Positions 43,157-53,491 of a stretch of 64,000 nt of DNA are shown piece after piece; positions within the stretch are counted from its first letter, which is position 1; each line of letters begins with the position of its first letter. The stretch lies in contig CM077010.1 in assembly GCA_039090855.1 (NCBI GenBank), forward strand, positions 45,340,905 to 45,404,904, read 5' to 3'. The stretch is from Macrothele yani (Eukaryota; Arthropoda; Arachnida; Araneae; Macrothelidae). The position numbers and the translations under genes are program-made. The notes beneath the pieces are model-generated. The model made no database searches. It was not told the origin of the DNA and saw nothing but the letters and a program-made list of their open reading frames with translations.

Positions 43157-46098
43157 TCATCATCATCATCATTGTCAACCATTATCAATCTACTGCTGGA
43201 CGAAGGTCTCCCCAAGTTTCCTCCACAACGGTCTGTCTTGTGCCAGTCTCCTCCATGTCACTCCCGCATACTTTCGAATTTCATCCACCCATCTTCCATG
43301 TGGTCTTCTTCTGGGTCTTTTCCTGTCCCTTGGAATCCAATCTAAAATTTCGGTTGTCCATCGATGGTCTGTTCTTCTGGCAGTAAGTCCAGCCCATTGC
43401 CATTTCAGGGATTTAACTCTGATCATGATGTCTTCCACTCTTGTCATTTTTCGGATCCACGTGCTCCTCTTCTTATCTCTCCTGGTTACACCAAGCATGC
43501 ACCTCTCCATGCTACTTTGAGCTGTCTGCAGCCTTTGTATGTCCCTTTTAGCTAAGGTCCACGTCTCTGCACCATACGTAAGCACTGGAAGGATGCATTG
43601 ATCAAACACTTTTCTTTTAAGACATAATGGCATATTGCTCTTGAAAATTATGCTGTTTCTTCCAAAAGCTCTCCAGGCAAGTTTTGTACGCCGATTAATT
43701 TCTTCACCAATGTGACCTTCACTTGATATCTGCTGTCCAAGATAAACGTACGTGTCTGTTATCTCCAGCTTTTCTCCATCAATCGATAAATCTTCATTTC
43801 TTGTAAAAGCATTGTACATCACTTTTGTCTTCTGAAAGTTCATTTTTAATCCCACTTCTTTACTCTTGTCAGCAAATTCCTGGATCATACTCTGTAGCTC
43901 TGATGGGGTAGTTGCAAAAATGACTATGTCATCAGCAAAACGAAGGTGGGTTAGATAATCTCCATTAATCTTTATCCCGTTGTTTTCCCAGTTCAGTGAT
44001 TGAAAGACATTTTCCAATGTGACATTAAAGAGCTTCGGAGATATGGTGTCATCTTCTCTCACTCCTTTTCCAATTTTTATGTGTGTTGTATTTTCAAACA
44101 GCCGAATCTTTGCACTTGCATTTTCATAGATGTTATTAATAATATTAATGTATGCATCTTCAATACCGCAGGATTTCAGAACCATTGCAACTGCTGATTG
44201 TTTCACCGAATCAAAGGCTTTTTCATAATCGATAAAAGCCATGCACAACGGAAGTTCATATTCCCTCGCTCTTTCAATTAGTTCTCTCAGTACGTGGATA
44301 TGATCTATTCTGCTGTAGCCACTCCTGAATCCAGCTTGTTCTCTCGGTTGAGCCATGTCCAGTGTCACCTTCAAGCAGTGTGAAAGAACTTTAGTGAATA
44401 TTTTATAAACCACTGATAGGAGGCTGATAGGTCTGTAGTTCCTGAGATCCTCAATGTCACCTTTTTTATGTAGCAAGATCATTGTAGCGTTGTTCCAATC
44501 CTCAGGAATTTTCCCTTCATTAAGGCATCGAGTGAAAATTTGGGCGAGTACTGTTTCGATTTCTCCACTTGCTTCTTGTATGATGTCTACAGTAATTCCA
44601 TCTTCTCCTGGAGCTTTTCCCCGCTTCATGTTCTTGATTGCATGTGCAACTTCTGCTGGAAGGACTGGAAGAACTCTGGTACTGGTACCTTTCATGTTGT
44701 CTGGAGTACATGTATCATCCCTTTCATATAATTTGGAGTAGAAATCTTTCACTCTTGTCAAAATTTCGCCTCTATTTCATGTTACAGAACCATCTTCTTT
44801 TCTCAGTGCCATAATCTGTTTTTTCCCCTTACTGAGATGTCCCTTTGCTATCTTTAGGCTTTGGTTGTTTTCAATTGCTTTCCTTACTAGTTCACAGTTG
44901 AATTTCCTTACGTCTTCAGTGATACTTTTTCGTACTGTCTTGCATAGCTCTATATATTCCACTTTGGAAGTCACATCTTCTTTAGTTGTCCTCATCACTC
45001 TTCTTTTTGCATCAACATTTTGTTTTTTCCTGATAATTTGTTCACATGCAATTTGTTCTTAGACCCAGCTAATTTTGTTGCTGTTTCCATAAGAGCTTTG
45101 GTTACTTTTCTGTTAACTTCAGAAATATCCACTTCTTCCGATGTTAGGCCTTCTAAAGCAGAGAATCTGTTCTTCAGTTCCAATTTGAAGGTATTATGGT
45201 GTTTTTTAAGGTTGGTTATGTCAATACATTTTGTTTGTCTTATGAGCTTGCTACGTTCGAGTTTAGTGTTGAGGTGCATCTTACATCTCACCAATCTATG
45301 ATCACTGCCTGTGTTGAACTTGTTTAGCACACTGCAATCTTCTATAACGAATTTTTTGTTACACATAATAAAATCAATTTCACTTGCTGTCCCACTTGGA
45401 TGTCTCCATGTCCATTTCCTGTGTGGCTTTTTCTTGAAAAAGGAGTTCAAGATGAAAAACCCTTCTGCCTCTGCAAACTCTAAGAGTATTTCCACGCTGG
45501 ATGCCGTGACCGAATTTACCTACTGAAGTTTCATTCTGTTGCCGTTGCCCTATTTTTGCATTGAAATCTCCCATAATTATCTTCAAGTGCTGCTTACCTT
45601 TATTATTTAGATCACGAATTTCCTTATAAAATTCTTCAATTTCTTCTTCAGCATGACTTGTGGTGGGTGCATAAGTTTGAATAATCTGAGCCTGGTATCT
45701 TCTCGAGAGTTGGATAACGAGTCGTGCAGCTCTGTCAGAGGAACTTTCAACTTCTACAACTTTATCCTCCAGTTTCTTGTTTATTATAAATCCAACACCA
45801 CTAGTTCTGCCAGTATCTGTCCCACGATAGTAGAAGAGATGTCCACTTTTCTGTTCAATGAGATCTTCTCCTTTTCTCCTTACCTCACTTAGCCCGACGA
45901 TGTCCCATTTGATTCTTTGTAGTTCCTCTTCCAATTCAAGAAGCCTTGAATCAGAAGATAGGGAGCGTCCGTTATACGTAGCCAAGGTCAGCATCAGAAG
46001 GCAGCCTAGTCTGGTCCTCCGGGGATTCTTAGCACCCTCTGCCTTCATGTCGCACTGGCCGCTGCCTTGGCCAGGTACATTCCAGCTGCCGGAGACTG
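43157..46098 (-). mobile_element. RTE-clade LINE, near full length
   Basis: Minus-strand element whose 3' end is the CATCATCATCATCATTG run at 43157 (ATG-rich tail on its own strand). The 5' end lies close to 46098, where array sequence resumes. It sits within the 151-bp repeat element, so it is younger than that array. Only three lesions disrupt its long frame. It is the fuller relative of the truncated copy at 21044-22085. Confidence 0.9.
43190..46048 (-). pseudogene. RTE endonuclease-reverse transcriptase, two frameshifts and one stop
   Basis: The AP endonuclease (about 45380-46048) shows LATYNGRSL, WDIVGLSEVRRKGE, GVGFIINK, QIIQTYAPT and IMGDFNAKIG. A frameshift near 45490 leads to ILNSFFKKKPHRKWTWRHPSG, EIDFIMCNKKF and GSDHRLVRCKM. 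A second shift near 45000 leads to MRTTKEDVTSK, then an in-frame TGA at about 44776 between GSVT and NRGEILTRVKDFYSKLY. The RT (43190-44761) has GKAPGEDGITVDIIQ, NYRPISLLSVVYKIFTKVL, MAFIDYEKAFDSV, VREDDTISPKLF and LRFADDIVIFA. Predictors often label this endonuclease as craniofacial-development protein 2-like; it is a LINE. Inactive as it stands. Confidence 0.93.
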
Positions 46099-47690
46099 AT
46101 ATATTTACTTCTAAACATCCGATTGAAAAAAAAAATTACCTTTCGATTCCATCTATATCGAAGAGTATTTTAGATATAGTTACTTTTTCAAATTACGCAT
46201 AGATTTTTCACTAGGGGGCTTAAAGGTAAATTACGTTTTTCCCGATAACTCTTCTTCTAAAACTCCGAATTAAAAAAAAAAACTCTTCAGCGGATATATG
46301 TTCTGATGGAAAATCTTTTGCATATTATTGCAAATTTTTGGTAAAGAATACTTTGGCCACCAGTGGACGTAAGGGTTAATTTTTGCTTCTGATGTATTTG
46401 CCATAAAATCTGAGCTTCTAAAATATCGATTGAAAAGATTCTTTCGTGGACTGATGCCACTCACATCGATAAACCTTTTTGTAATATTTTTTTCCTAAAA
46501 TATTTCAGTTTCTCCGCCAGGGGGCGTAGATGTACATCTTATTTTTGTCAATATCTGTAATTCTAGGAGTCCGATTTGAATAATTCCTTCTTTGTTGGAT
46601 AGTGTTTTCCGTGTAACATGTTTTTCATATAATTTCAAAATTTTCAAGTAATTCATAGACTTTTCGCTAGGGGGCGTAGCGGTAAATTGCGTTTTCCCCT
46701 ATACCTCTGCTTCTAAATTTCCAATTTGAAAAATTCTTTCTGCACTGGATACAGCTCCTGATGGGAAATCGTTTGCACATAATTTTAAATTTTTGTAAAA
46801 AAATGGTTTTGCCACTAGGGGGCGTAAATCTTAATTTCCGCTTCTGATGTATTTGCAGCAAAATATGAGCTTCTAAATTCTCGATTGAAAAAAACTTCGT
46901 TTGTTGACCGATACTACTCATGTTCCCAAACCTTTTAGAAACATTTTCTTCTTAAAATAGTGCATGTTTTCTACGCCAGAGGCGTAGATGTATATCTTAT
47001 TTTTTCAATATCTCTACTTCTAAGAGTCCAATTTGAAAAATTCCTTCTTTGTTGGATAGTGTTTTCGATGCGAAATGTTTTTCCTATAAATTCAAAATTT
47101 ACAAGTAAATCATAGACTTTCCGCTAGGGGGCACACAAAGGTAAATTGCGTTTTCTGCGTTATTTGTGCTCCTAAAGCTCAGATTTGAAAAATTCATCCT
47201 GTATCGCATACAAGACCTGAGGGAAAATATTTTTCACATAATTTCTAATGTTTGGTAAAGAATGGTTTGGCCATCAGGGGTCATAAGTGTTTATTTCTGC
47301 TTCTGATGTATATGTAGCAAAATCTGGGCTCCTGAAAACTAGACTATTTTTTTTTCTTGTACCGATACCACTTTTATGGATTAATCTTTTGAGAATACTT
47401 TCTTTCTAAAATAATGCATGGTTTTCCCACCAGGGGACGTAAAGTCACATCTTATTTTTGTCGATATCTCTGTTTCTAAGAGTTCGTAAGCTCACGATTC
47501 CGTTTACAGCAATATCTGAGGGATTAAAAACCCGATTGAAAATCTTCTTTCTTTCGTCAGATCTATTGTTTTCCATACCGGTTCCATTGACTTTGAATAG
47601 CTTTGATTAATTTAAATTGCGTCAGAACGAATTCAAAAGACTTGCTTATTACACCCGAAAATTCTGTGTCATCTTTCTTGTTTATCATGC

Positions 47691-47984
47691 AACGCATCCC
47701 TGTAATGATCATACATTTTTGACGAATGTGTTTGACATCCGAAACCCAGGATATGTAGCGATGTAAATAGATCTGCTCAGGTTTTTGGTACGAGGTATTT
47801 TTGTGTGAAGATGGAAAAAAGAAAGTAAATTTTAAAAATACATTTCCAATGGCATATTATTGAAATTATTAACTAAAATTCATTAAAAAGCAATAAATTA
47901 CTTTTAGAACTGGTTTACAAAATAAGTAAACGAAAACGCAGTGCTTTCGGGAATCGGTTAATAGTGCTTACAAGTGACACATAC
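47691..47984. other. No recognised feature
   Basis: AT-rich spacer between the repeat element and a SINE. Confidence 0.35.
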
Positions 47985-47996
47985 AAGGACCACTCC

Positions 47997-48230
47997 TGCC
48001 GCCCCGATGGCGCAGTGGTCTAAGCGATGGCCTCTGATCATTCGTCCGAAAGTGGTCCAGGTTCCAATCCCGGTGAGGCATGGATGTTGTGTTTGTCTTA
48101 CGGCACTGGCTCTCTCTCCCTTCCCTGGAATGAGTGACCCTAAAATAGGGATGGGCGACTGCTTATAGCCCATTGAGTTGCTCACGGTGGTCGTTAAACC
48201 TCTAATAAAAAAAAAAAAAAAGAAAGAAAA
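47997..48230 (+). mobile_element. tRNA-derived SINE with poly(A) tail and TSD
   Basis: Well-preserved copy: head GATGGCGCAGTGGTCTAAGC, B box region GGTTCCAATCCCGG, full body and A-rich tail (48206-48230). A perfect 12-bp duplication, AAGGACCACTCC, flanks it at 47985-47996 and 48231-48242. Confidence 0.92.
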
Positions 48231-48242
48231 AAGGACCACTCC

Positions 48243-48425
48243 GGATCCCCAGAAGCCTTGCCTTCAGATCATTCGTCCGAAATCGGCTCGGGTTCGACTT
48301 CCATGGGCAGTGCAGCCTGCACGATAACACTCTATGTTACTCTTCCGGAATTAGTTGTCCTGATGTAGAGTGGGGCTACTTCCAAAGATCCACCGAAATG
48401 CTGATGATGGTCGATAACATCCTTT
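48243..48425 (+). repeat. Diverged tRNA-derived SINE, adjacent copy
   Basis: It retains TCAGATCATTCGTCCGAAAT, a B box GGGTTCGACTTCC and a degraded body ending GATGGTCGATAACATCC. It starts exactly at the downstream duplication of the preceding SINE, so the younger SINE inserted at or just before its head. Confidence 0.65.
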
Positions 48426-48673
48426 CCCCCACAAAACGCATGTGCTGTACTTCACAATCAGATCACAGCTTAATTTTTTGATTTGAGGATCAGTGCACAT
48501 ATTCTACAACAAACACAGAAAAGGTTTCGTTTCAAATAGGCAAACTAAATTGAGTTATTGATTTGTGATACGAGCGATAGCCATACAGTGACGTCAATGG
48601 TTGCTAAAGGACTACCTACGCAGGATGATAAAAAGTAATATCACACGGAGATTAGTCACATCGTTAACTTTTA

Positions 48674-48886
48674 GGGGCGTTGAACGACAATCGTGAGTGT
48701 AACTCTAAGGGCTATAAGCAGTCTCCCATCCCTAATTTGGGGCCACTGGTTCCAGGGAAGTGAGAGAGCCAGACCAGTGCCGTGATAGAGACACAACAAC
48801 TCTGCCGCTCCGGGATTCAAACCCGGGGCCATCTCGGACGAATTGTCAGAAGGCAACACTTATACCATTGCATCATCGGGACTGCA
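48674..48886 (-). mobile_element. tRNA-derived SINE
   Basis: Minus-strand copy: GACAATCGTGAGTGTAACTC, CCCTAATTTGGGGCCACTGG, AGTGCCGTGATAGAGACAC, B box GGGATTCAAACCCGG and head to about 48886. No clear target duplication seen. Confidence 0.82.
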
Positions 48887-49171
48887 AACTTCATCTCGGA
48901 ATAGCTACTCATCAGACGGAATGAATGAGCTGTCCCGGTTAGCAAACAACATGGGCATCACATCTATTCACAGCCCAACGGTACGTGAAACTCTGTAACT
49001 AATCCAAGGAAAGTAAAAAGTGCTGAAACACCTCTGAGCAGCGTGAATAAAAGAAATTTACGTCGGAATCCGATGTAATTGTATACCTTGGGAACACAAC
49101 GTATAACAATATATAAAATTCTGTAATCAAATCATTCCTTTAGAAAGTACCCTTTATTCATTCGAGTATTA

Positions 49172-49362
49172 TGCCACCCTCGTTGAGGCATACTTCTCAC
49201 CATTAATACCAGATGTGTCCTGGTTCGAATCCCGGTGCAGCACGAATGTTGTGTTTGTCTCATGGCATTGGCTCTTGCACTTTCCTAGAAGTAGTGGCCC
49301 TAAATTAGGGACGGGTGACTTCTTATAGCCCATGGTGCTCACTGTGGTGGTTAAATCCTCCC
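49172..49362 (+). repeat. tRNA-derived SINE, 5' part degraded
   Basis: B box GGTTCGAATCCCGG at 49222-49235. The body retains GTTGTGTTTGTCTCATGGCA and CCCTAAATTAGGGACGGGTG, then GCTCACTGTGGTGGTTAAAT. A C run and an A run follow. The A box is weak. Confidence 0.78.
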
Positions 49363-49884
49363 CCCCCCAAAAAAAAATTGAGCATTATATTGAGAATGGA
49401 TGTTTTGTTGGTTTGACGGAAAATGAGTCAATATTTCATGTCTTGATTTTGTCCCTTCGCTCGCAAAATAAACATTTTTGTTCAATGAGAGAATACTCTT
49501 AAAAAACTAGCGATTTAAATTCTTTAAACTTATTCTGTAGTATGTAATTTATTGTCCTATATGAAGTAAAAAGATAAGTGAAGTATGTATCTAAGTTAAT
49601 GGATGAATTTTCTGATACATTAAGAACTCTTTGTTTGGTAATGAAACAGGAACGGATAATTAGCTATATTCGAGAGGGTTTCAAATCTAGGATTGAGATC
49701 CCAGCGTGGGCCATGAGAGAAATAAAATGTGTAGCAAATTCAAGTGAATTTTTCAGTAGATAGTATACGCAGAACTCTAATAAAATTGTTTCTTTACCCT
49801 TTTCATTCAACACGATGGATTTTCTACTAGTTATGAAGATACAGTGTATGAAACAGTATGTAATTACGTTGAGATATTCCATGT
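49363..49884. other. No recognised feature
   Basis: AT-rich DNA with only short frames. Confidence 0.35.
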
Positions 49885-50185
49885 GACGCCATTCCATGGA
49901 ATGATTCTTCGTTTCCGGATCATAAAGATACGCCCACATTTCATTCCCCTGTCACCAGATCGAGCAAAAAACGTGTCTTCATTGGCTTCAAACGCTTCCA
50001 GCACATCAGAGCAGACTTCCACCCTTCTCTCCTTCAAATCGGATATCAACTACCGAGGTACCCAATTTGGACACTCTTTCCGATACCCTAAGTCTTCCAC
50101 CATCTTCTGTAAGGCATTGTGGCCACAGCCCAGTTGTGCAACAAGTTCACGGATTGGGAAACAGTGTTTTACTCTTTCCCATGTT
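49885..50185 (-). pseudogene. Mariner transposase fragment
   Basis: The minus strand matches the mariner at 60899-62196 over its middle: REL(V)AQLGCGHNALQKMVEDLG-like, then SDLKERRVEVCSDVLEAFEA and EDTFFARS, and a frameshifted GDEMWAYLYDPETKNHSMEW block reaching about 49885. Both termini and the other catalytic residues are missing. Confidence 0.82.
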
Positions 50186-50519
50186 TTCATTAAAATTATA
50201 AATCAACGAAGATTATCGAAGTACTAGTAACATTTAGTCGCAAAACAGATGGAATTTAAAATCTTGGATGAAGTGAGAAAATTGCTGGAAAACTCTGCTA
50301 TTCGTTGCGAATGTACAAACGAGTATGTTTGTAACGAATATTTTTCGTATCCTGAAGGGATAAAACACACACCAGCAGCTGAATTAGAAACCATTATTCA
50401 GATGTATGCAAATGTCACACAATTTATATGCAAAATACGTGGTCACGTGCGTCTTCACATAACCTAAGCAATTATTTAAGACAACTCCTCATCAGTTATC
50501 GTCACTATTGTTGATCACA
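50186..50519. other. No recognised feature
   Basis: A 72-codon frame (50249-50467) has no motif I recognise. DNA just before 50520 may be leader of the Tc1-like element. Confidence 0.35.
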
Positions 50520-51029
50520 ATGGAAAAAACAAAGCATCTTTTGGAGTTCCATAAAGGGCTTATTATGCCTGCCCGTCTGGCTTGAGGCAGGGTAGAAAAA
50601 AGCAGAGCTGACTGGTTTCTTAAAAGGTGAGATTTCTCTGGCTTTTAATCAGTGGAAAAATAACCCACATTCCTTGTCTAAGAGCCGTAATGATGGCGAG
50701 GTAACATTTTGTCAGGAACGAGATCATCATCTGAGAAGGCTTGTACGAAGAAGCAGGACAGCCTATATGCAGCAATTGACGCTATTTAACGAAGACTGTT
50801 CTCGACTCATATCGTAGCGAACTATGCGTAGGGAATTGAGGAAGATCGGTACTGGTAGTAGCATGCCTATTCGAAAACCACTAATTTCTGCGAAGAACCG
50901 AAAAGTACGTCTGCAGTGGTGTCAGCAATATCGTGAAAGGACACTGGTAAAAAAATTTGGTCCAACGACTCGTGATAAACATTGTTCTATAATAACAGTA
51001 AGTAGAGAATTTGGCGTGAATTCCATGAA

Positions 51030-52300
51030 GCAATGGAACCAGCTTGCCTCTTAAATAAGACTCAAAGTTCTGAAGGTGATATCACGGTGTGGGACACGTT
51101 CCATTGTTATAAAATAGGTCCAATGGAAGCAGCTAGCCTCTTAAACAAAACTCAAGGTTCTGAAGGTGGTGTCATGGTGTGGCACACGTTCCATTGTTAC
51201 GAAATGTGTCCAATGAAAGAAGCTTGCCTCTTAAACAAAATTCAAGATTCTGAAGGTGATGTCACGGTATGGGACACGTTCCATTGGTACGAAATGGGTC
51301 CAATGGAACCAGCTTCCTTCTAAAACAAAACTCAAGGTTCTGAAGGTGATTTCACAGTATTGGACACGTTCCATTATTACGAAATGAGTCCAATAGACCC
51401 AGCTTGCCTCTTAAACAAACCTCAAGTTTCTGAAGGTGGTGTCATGGTGTGGGACACGTTAAATTGGTACGAAATGGGTCCAATGGAACCAGCTTGCTTC
51501 TTAAATAAAACTCAAGGTTCTGAAGGTTATGCCATGGTGTGGGACACGTTCCATTGGTACGAAATGGGTCCAATGGAACCAGCTTGCCTCTTAAACAAAT
51601 CTCAAGGTTCTGAAGGTGATGTCACGGTATGAGGCACGTTCCATTGGTACGAAATGGGTCCAATGTAACCAGCTTGCTTCTAAAACGCAAAGTTCTGAAG
51701 GTAGTGTCATGGTGCCAAAACGCAAAGTTCTGAAGGTGGTGTCATGGTGCGGGACATGTTCCATTGGAACGAAATGACTCCAATTGAACTAGCTTGCCTT
51801 TTGAACAAACCTCAAGTTCCTGAAGGTGGTGTCATGGTATGGAAGACGTTTCATTGGTACGAAATGAGTCCAATCGAACCAGCTTGCCTCTTAACCCTTT
51901 AACAACCATTTTCCTAAAATCTGGTATCTCTCTGAATACCATAACACCCGAAATTGTCTTTTGTTTCACTTCTATATTTAGTAACAACAATCGTGACTGA
52001 CGGTAATTCTTGTTGATCTCTCATAGGTCGTGCTAATTTAAAGAACGGGTAAAGATAGGAAATATGACTTACTATACATAGGCCTTTCAGGAAGGTATCG
52101 TCGTTTGTATGTACGGGAGTTTTGAGCGTTACGGTCGTTAAATAGTTAAACCAAACTCAAGGTTCTGAAGGTGATGTCATGGTATGGGGCACGTTCCATT
52201 GGTACAAAATGAGTCCAATGGAACAAGCTTGCCTGTTAAACCAAACTCAAGATTCTGAAGGTGGTGTCATGGTGTAAAACACGCTTCATTGGTACGAAAT
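51030..52300 (+). repeat. 90-bp tandem array derived from a Tc1 catalytic segment
   Basis: About eleven units plus partial ones, for example starting at 51031, 51121, 51211, 51301, 51391, 51481, 51571, 51661, 51781, 51871 and 52211. Each translates approximately to MEPACLLNKTQGS-EGDVTVWDTFHWYEMGP. The GGVMVWDTFHWYEMGP part corresponds to the conserved VMVWGxFSWxGxGP block of Tc1 transposases. The 90-bp period (30 codons) keeps the frame open for several units (51033-51323, 51360-51632). A MITE interrupts it at 51895-52145. Confidence 0.93.
51895..52145. mobile_element. piggyBac-type MITE (TTAA target)
   Basis: A 251-bp insert is flanked by TTAA (51891-51894 and 52146-52149) inside the sequence CCTCTTAAACAAA that every array unit carries. 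The ends are imperfect inverted repeats: CCCTTTAACAACCATTTT and, on the minus strand, CTATTTAACGACCGTAACG. TTAA duplication and a C-C/T-rich start are typical of piggyBac-related elements. No coding capacity. Confidence 0.85.
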
Positions 52301-52735
52301 GAGTCCCATGATATTGTTGGAAGGTAGAGTGTCCTCCAAAAATCATCTAAACATTGTTGTCGTTCAAATCCATCCTACAATGTTGACTTTTTATCACGCA
52401 GGTGACGCCTGTTTCCTGGACGACAATGCAAGATATGCAAGATCTGTTCAGCGGCTATTTAGAGATTATGAGACAGTGACTTCAACCATCTTTGCTGGCC
52501 ATCACTAAGCCCGAATCTAAGACTCATTGAGAATGTATGGGACATGTTAAAAAACAGGTCATGGACCAAAGTCCTTTTCCGTCAAATCTGAGCCAGTAAG
52601 AGGACTGTCTGGTGAACGCCTGGTGTGAGGTAGACGTAGATGCACTCCAGCACCTCGTAGAATCAATGCCAAACCGCACACGTACTGTAATTTGGGCTAA
52701 AGGAGATCCAACTCTATCTTGAAAACAGGTTTCTA

Positions 52736-53491
52736 ATTCAGTGGCCGGTATGTGTATTCTGCATTCATGCAGAATGGTAATCTATTAGGTTGAAATTCGA
52801 ATGTACAATTTTTTTATGGAAATTTGTAAATCAAAGTGGAACTCAAGTCGTGATTCTTTCAACTAGTGTAAATGAAAGAATCACCAATGAGATAAGTACA
52901 AGACTATTACTCCTGACAAAGAAATGTAACCATGAATTCCATCAAGTTCGCAATTCTAAGGCCACAAGAGCAAATTTTAAGGAAGGTGAAAGTCCTTTTC
53001 ACGTCGGAAACACCTTAAACAGGATGTTCTTTCGTTTGGGAACGCTTCCTTGGTTTCAAAAATAAAAGGAGAAATAAAGTCTTTGAAGCGCTTCCACGAA
53101 ACAGCTATTTGAGAAAAGGACAAGGTCTGTTTCACCGGAAGCGAGTCTTAAAGACCGCGGAAGGGCGTTTCAGCCTGCTTAAGAATCGGGCATTCCGTGT
53201 TATATTTTATTACTTTTAAATCTAAGAAATGATTGTATTTTATTTGCTTTTATTTTTTGGTGGAAGACTTTTCAGCCGGTTTAGATTGATGAAAATCTAG
53301 AGATACACAAAACTGTTCGGGAATTACTCGAGACTTAATTACCCCATAAAATTACTTCAGCCTCACAAAATATGGATTCTATTTTTATTCCAACGTGGAT
53401 TTTTATTGAGTTTTCTAGTTCTTAACCAAGTGCCGAAGAAAATTTACCTTACCGACACTGAAGCTTTTAGTCCGGTAAATTTGGCTATATA
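52736..53491. other. No recognised feature
   Basis: A 91-codon frame at 52790-53065 shows no motif. No repeat recognised. Confidence 0.35.

Larger units (their letters stand above)
42941..47690. repeat. Element made of ~151-bp tandem repeats, split by an RTE LINE
   Basis: Recurrent cores lie at 43098, then after the LINE at 46209, 46357, 46514, 46664, 46811, 46972, 47121, 47269 and 47426, spaced about 147-158 bp. The best copies are CCGCTAGAGGGCGTA, CCGCCAGGGGGCGTA, CCACTAGGGGGCGTA and CCGCTAGGGGGCAC. Monomers fall into three types repeating in order, so a ~453-bp higher-order unit is present. A GTCCGTCCGTC-containing edge lies at about 42970, and the right end matches the short copy at 2440-3000. 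Dispersed arrays of ~150-bp units are known inside non-autonomous Helitron/Helentron-type elements; I infer that affiliation but did not find diagnostic Helitron ends. Confidence 0.8.
50520..52725 (+). pseudogene. Tc1-like transposase, family E, expanded by an internal satellite
   Basis: Remnants appear in order. The start MEKTKHLLEFHKGLIMPARL is at 50520. A frameshifted helix-turn-helix region follows. RRELRKIGTGSSMPIRKPLI and SAKNRKVRLQWCQQYRERTL lie at 50824-50960. After the tandem array come GRVSSKNHLNIVVVQIHPTM and ACFLDDNARYARSVQRLFRD (52315-52470), the LDDNA containing the second catalytic Asp. The C-terminus across shifts reads LSPNLRLIENVWDMLKNRSW, LQHLVESMPNR and VIWAKGDPTLS to about 52722. 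A normal member is about 340 codons; this locus is roughly 1.1 kb too long because the GVMVWDTFHWYEMGPMEPA segment is repeated. Confidence 0.88.

Noticed and set aside
45380..46048. Host gene resembling craniofacial development protein 2
   Set aside because: That database label comes from RTE endonuclease domains; the frame continues into an RTE reverse transcriptase.
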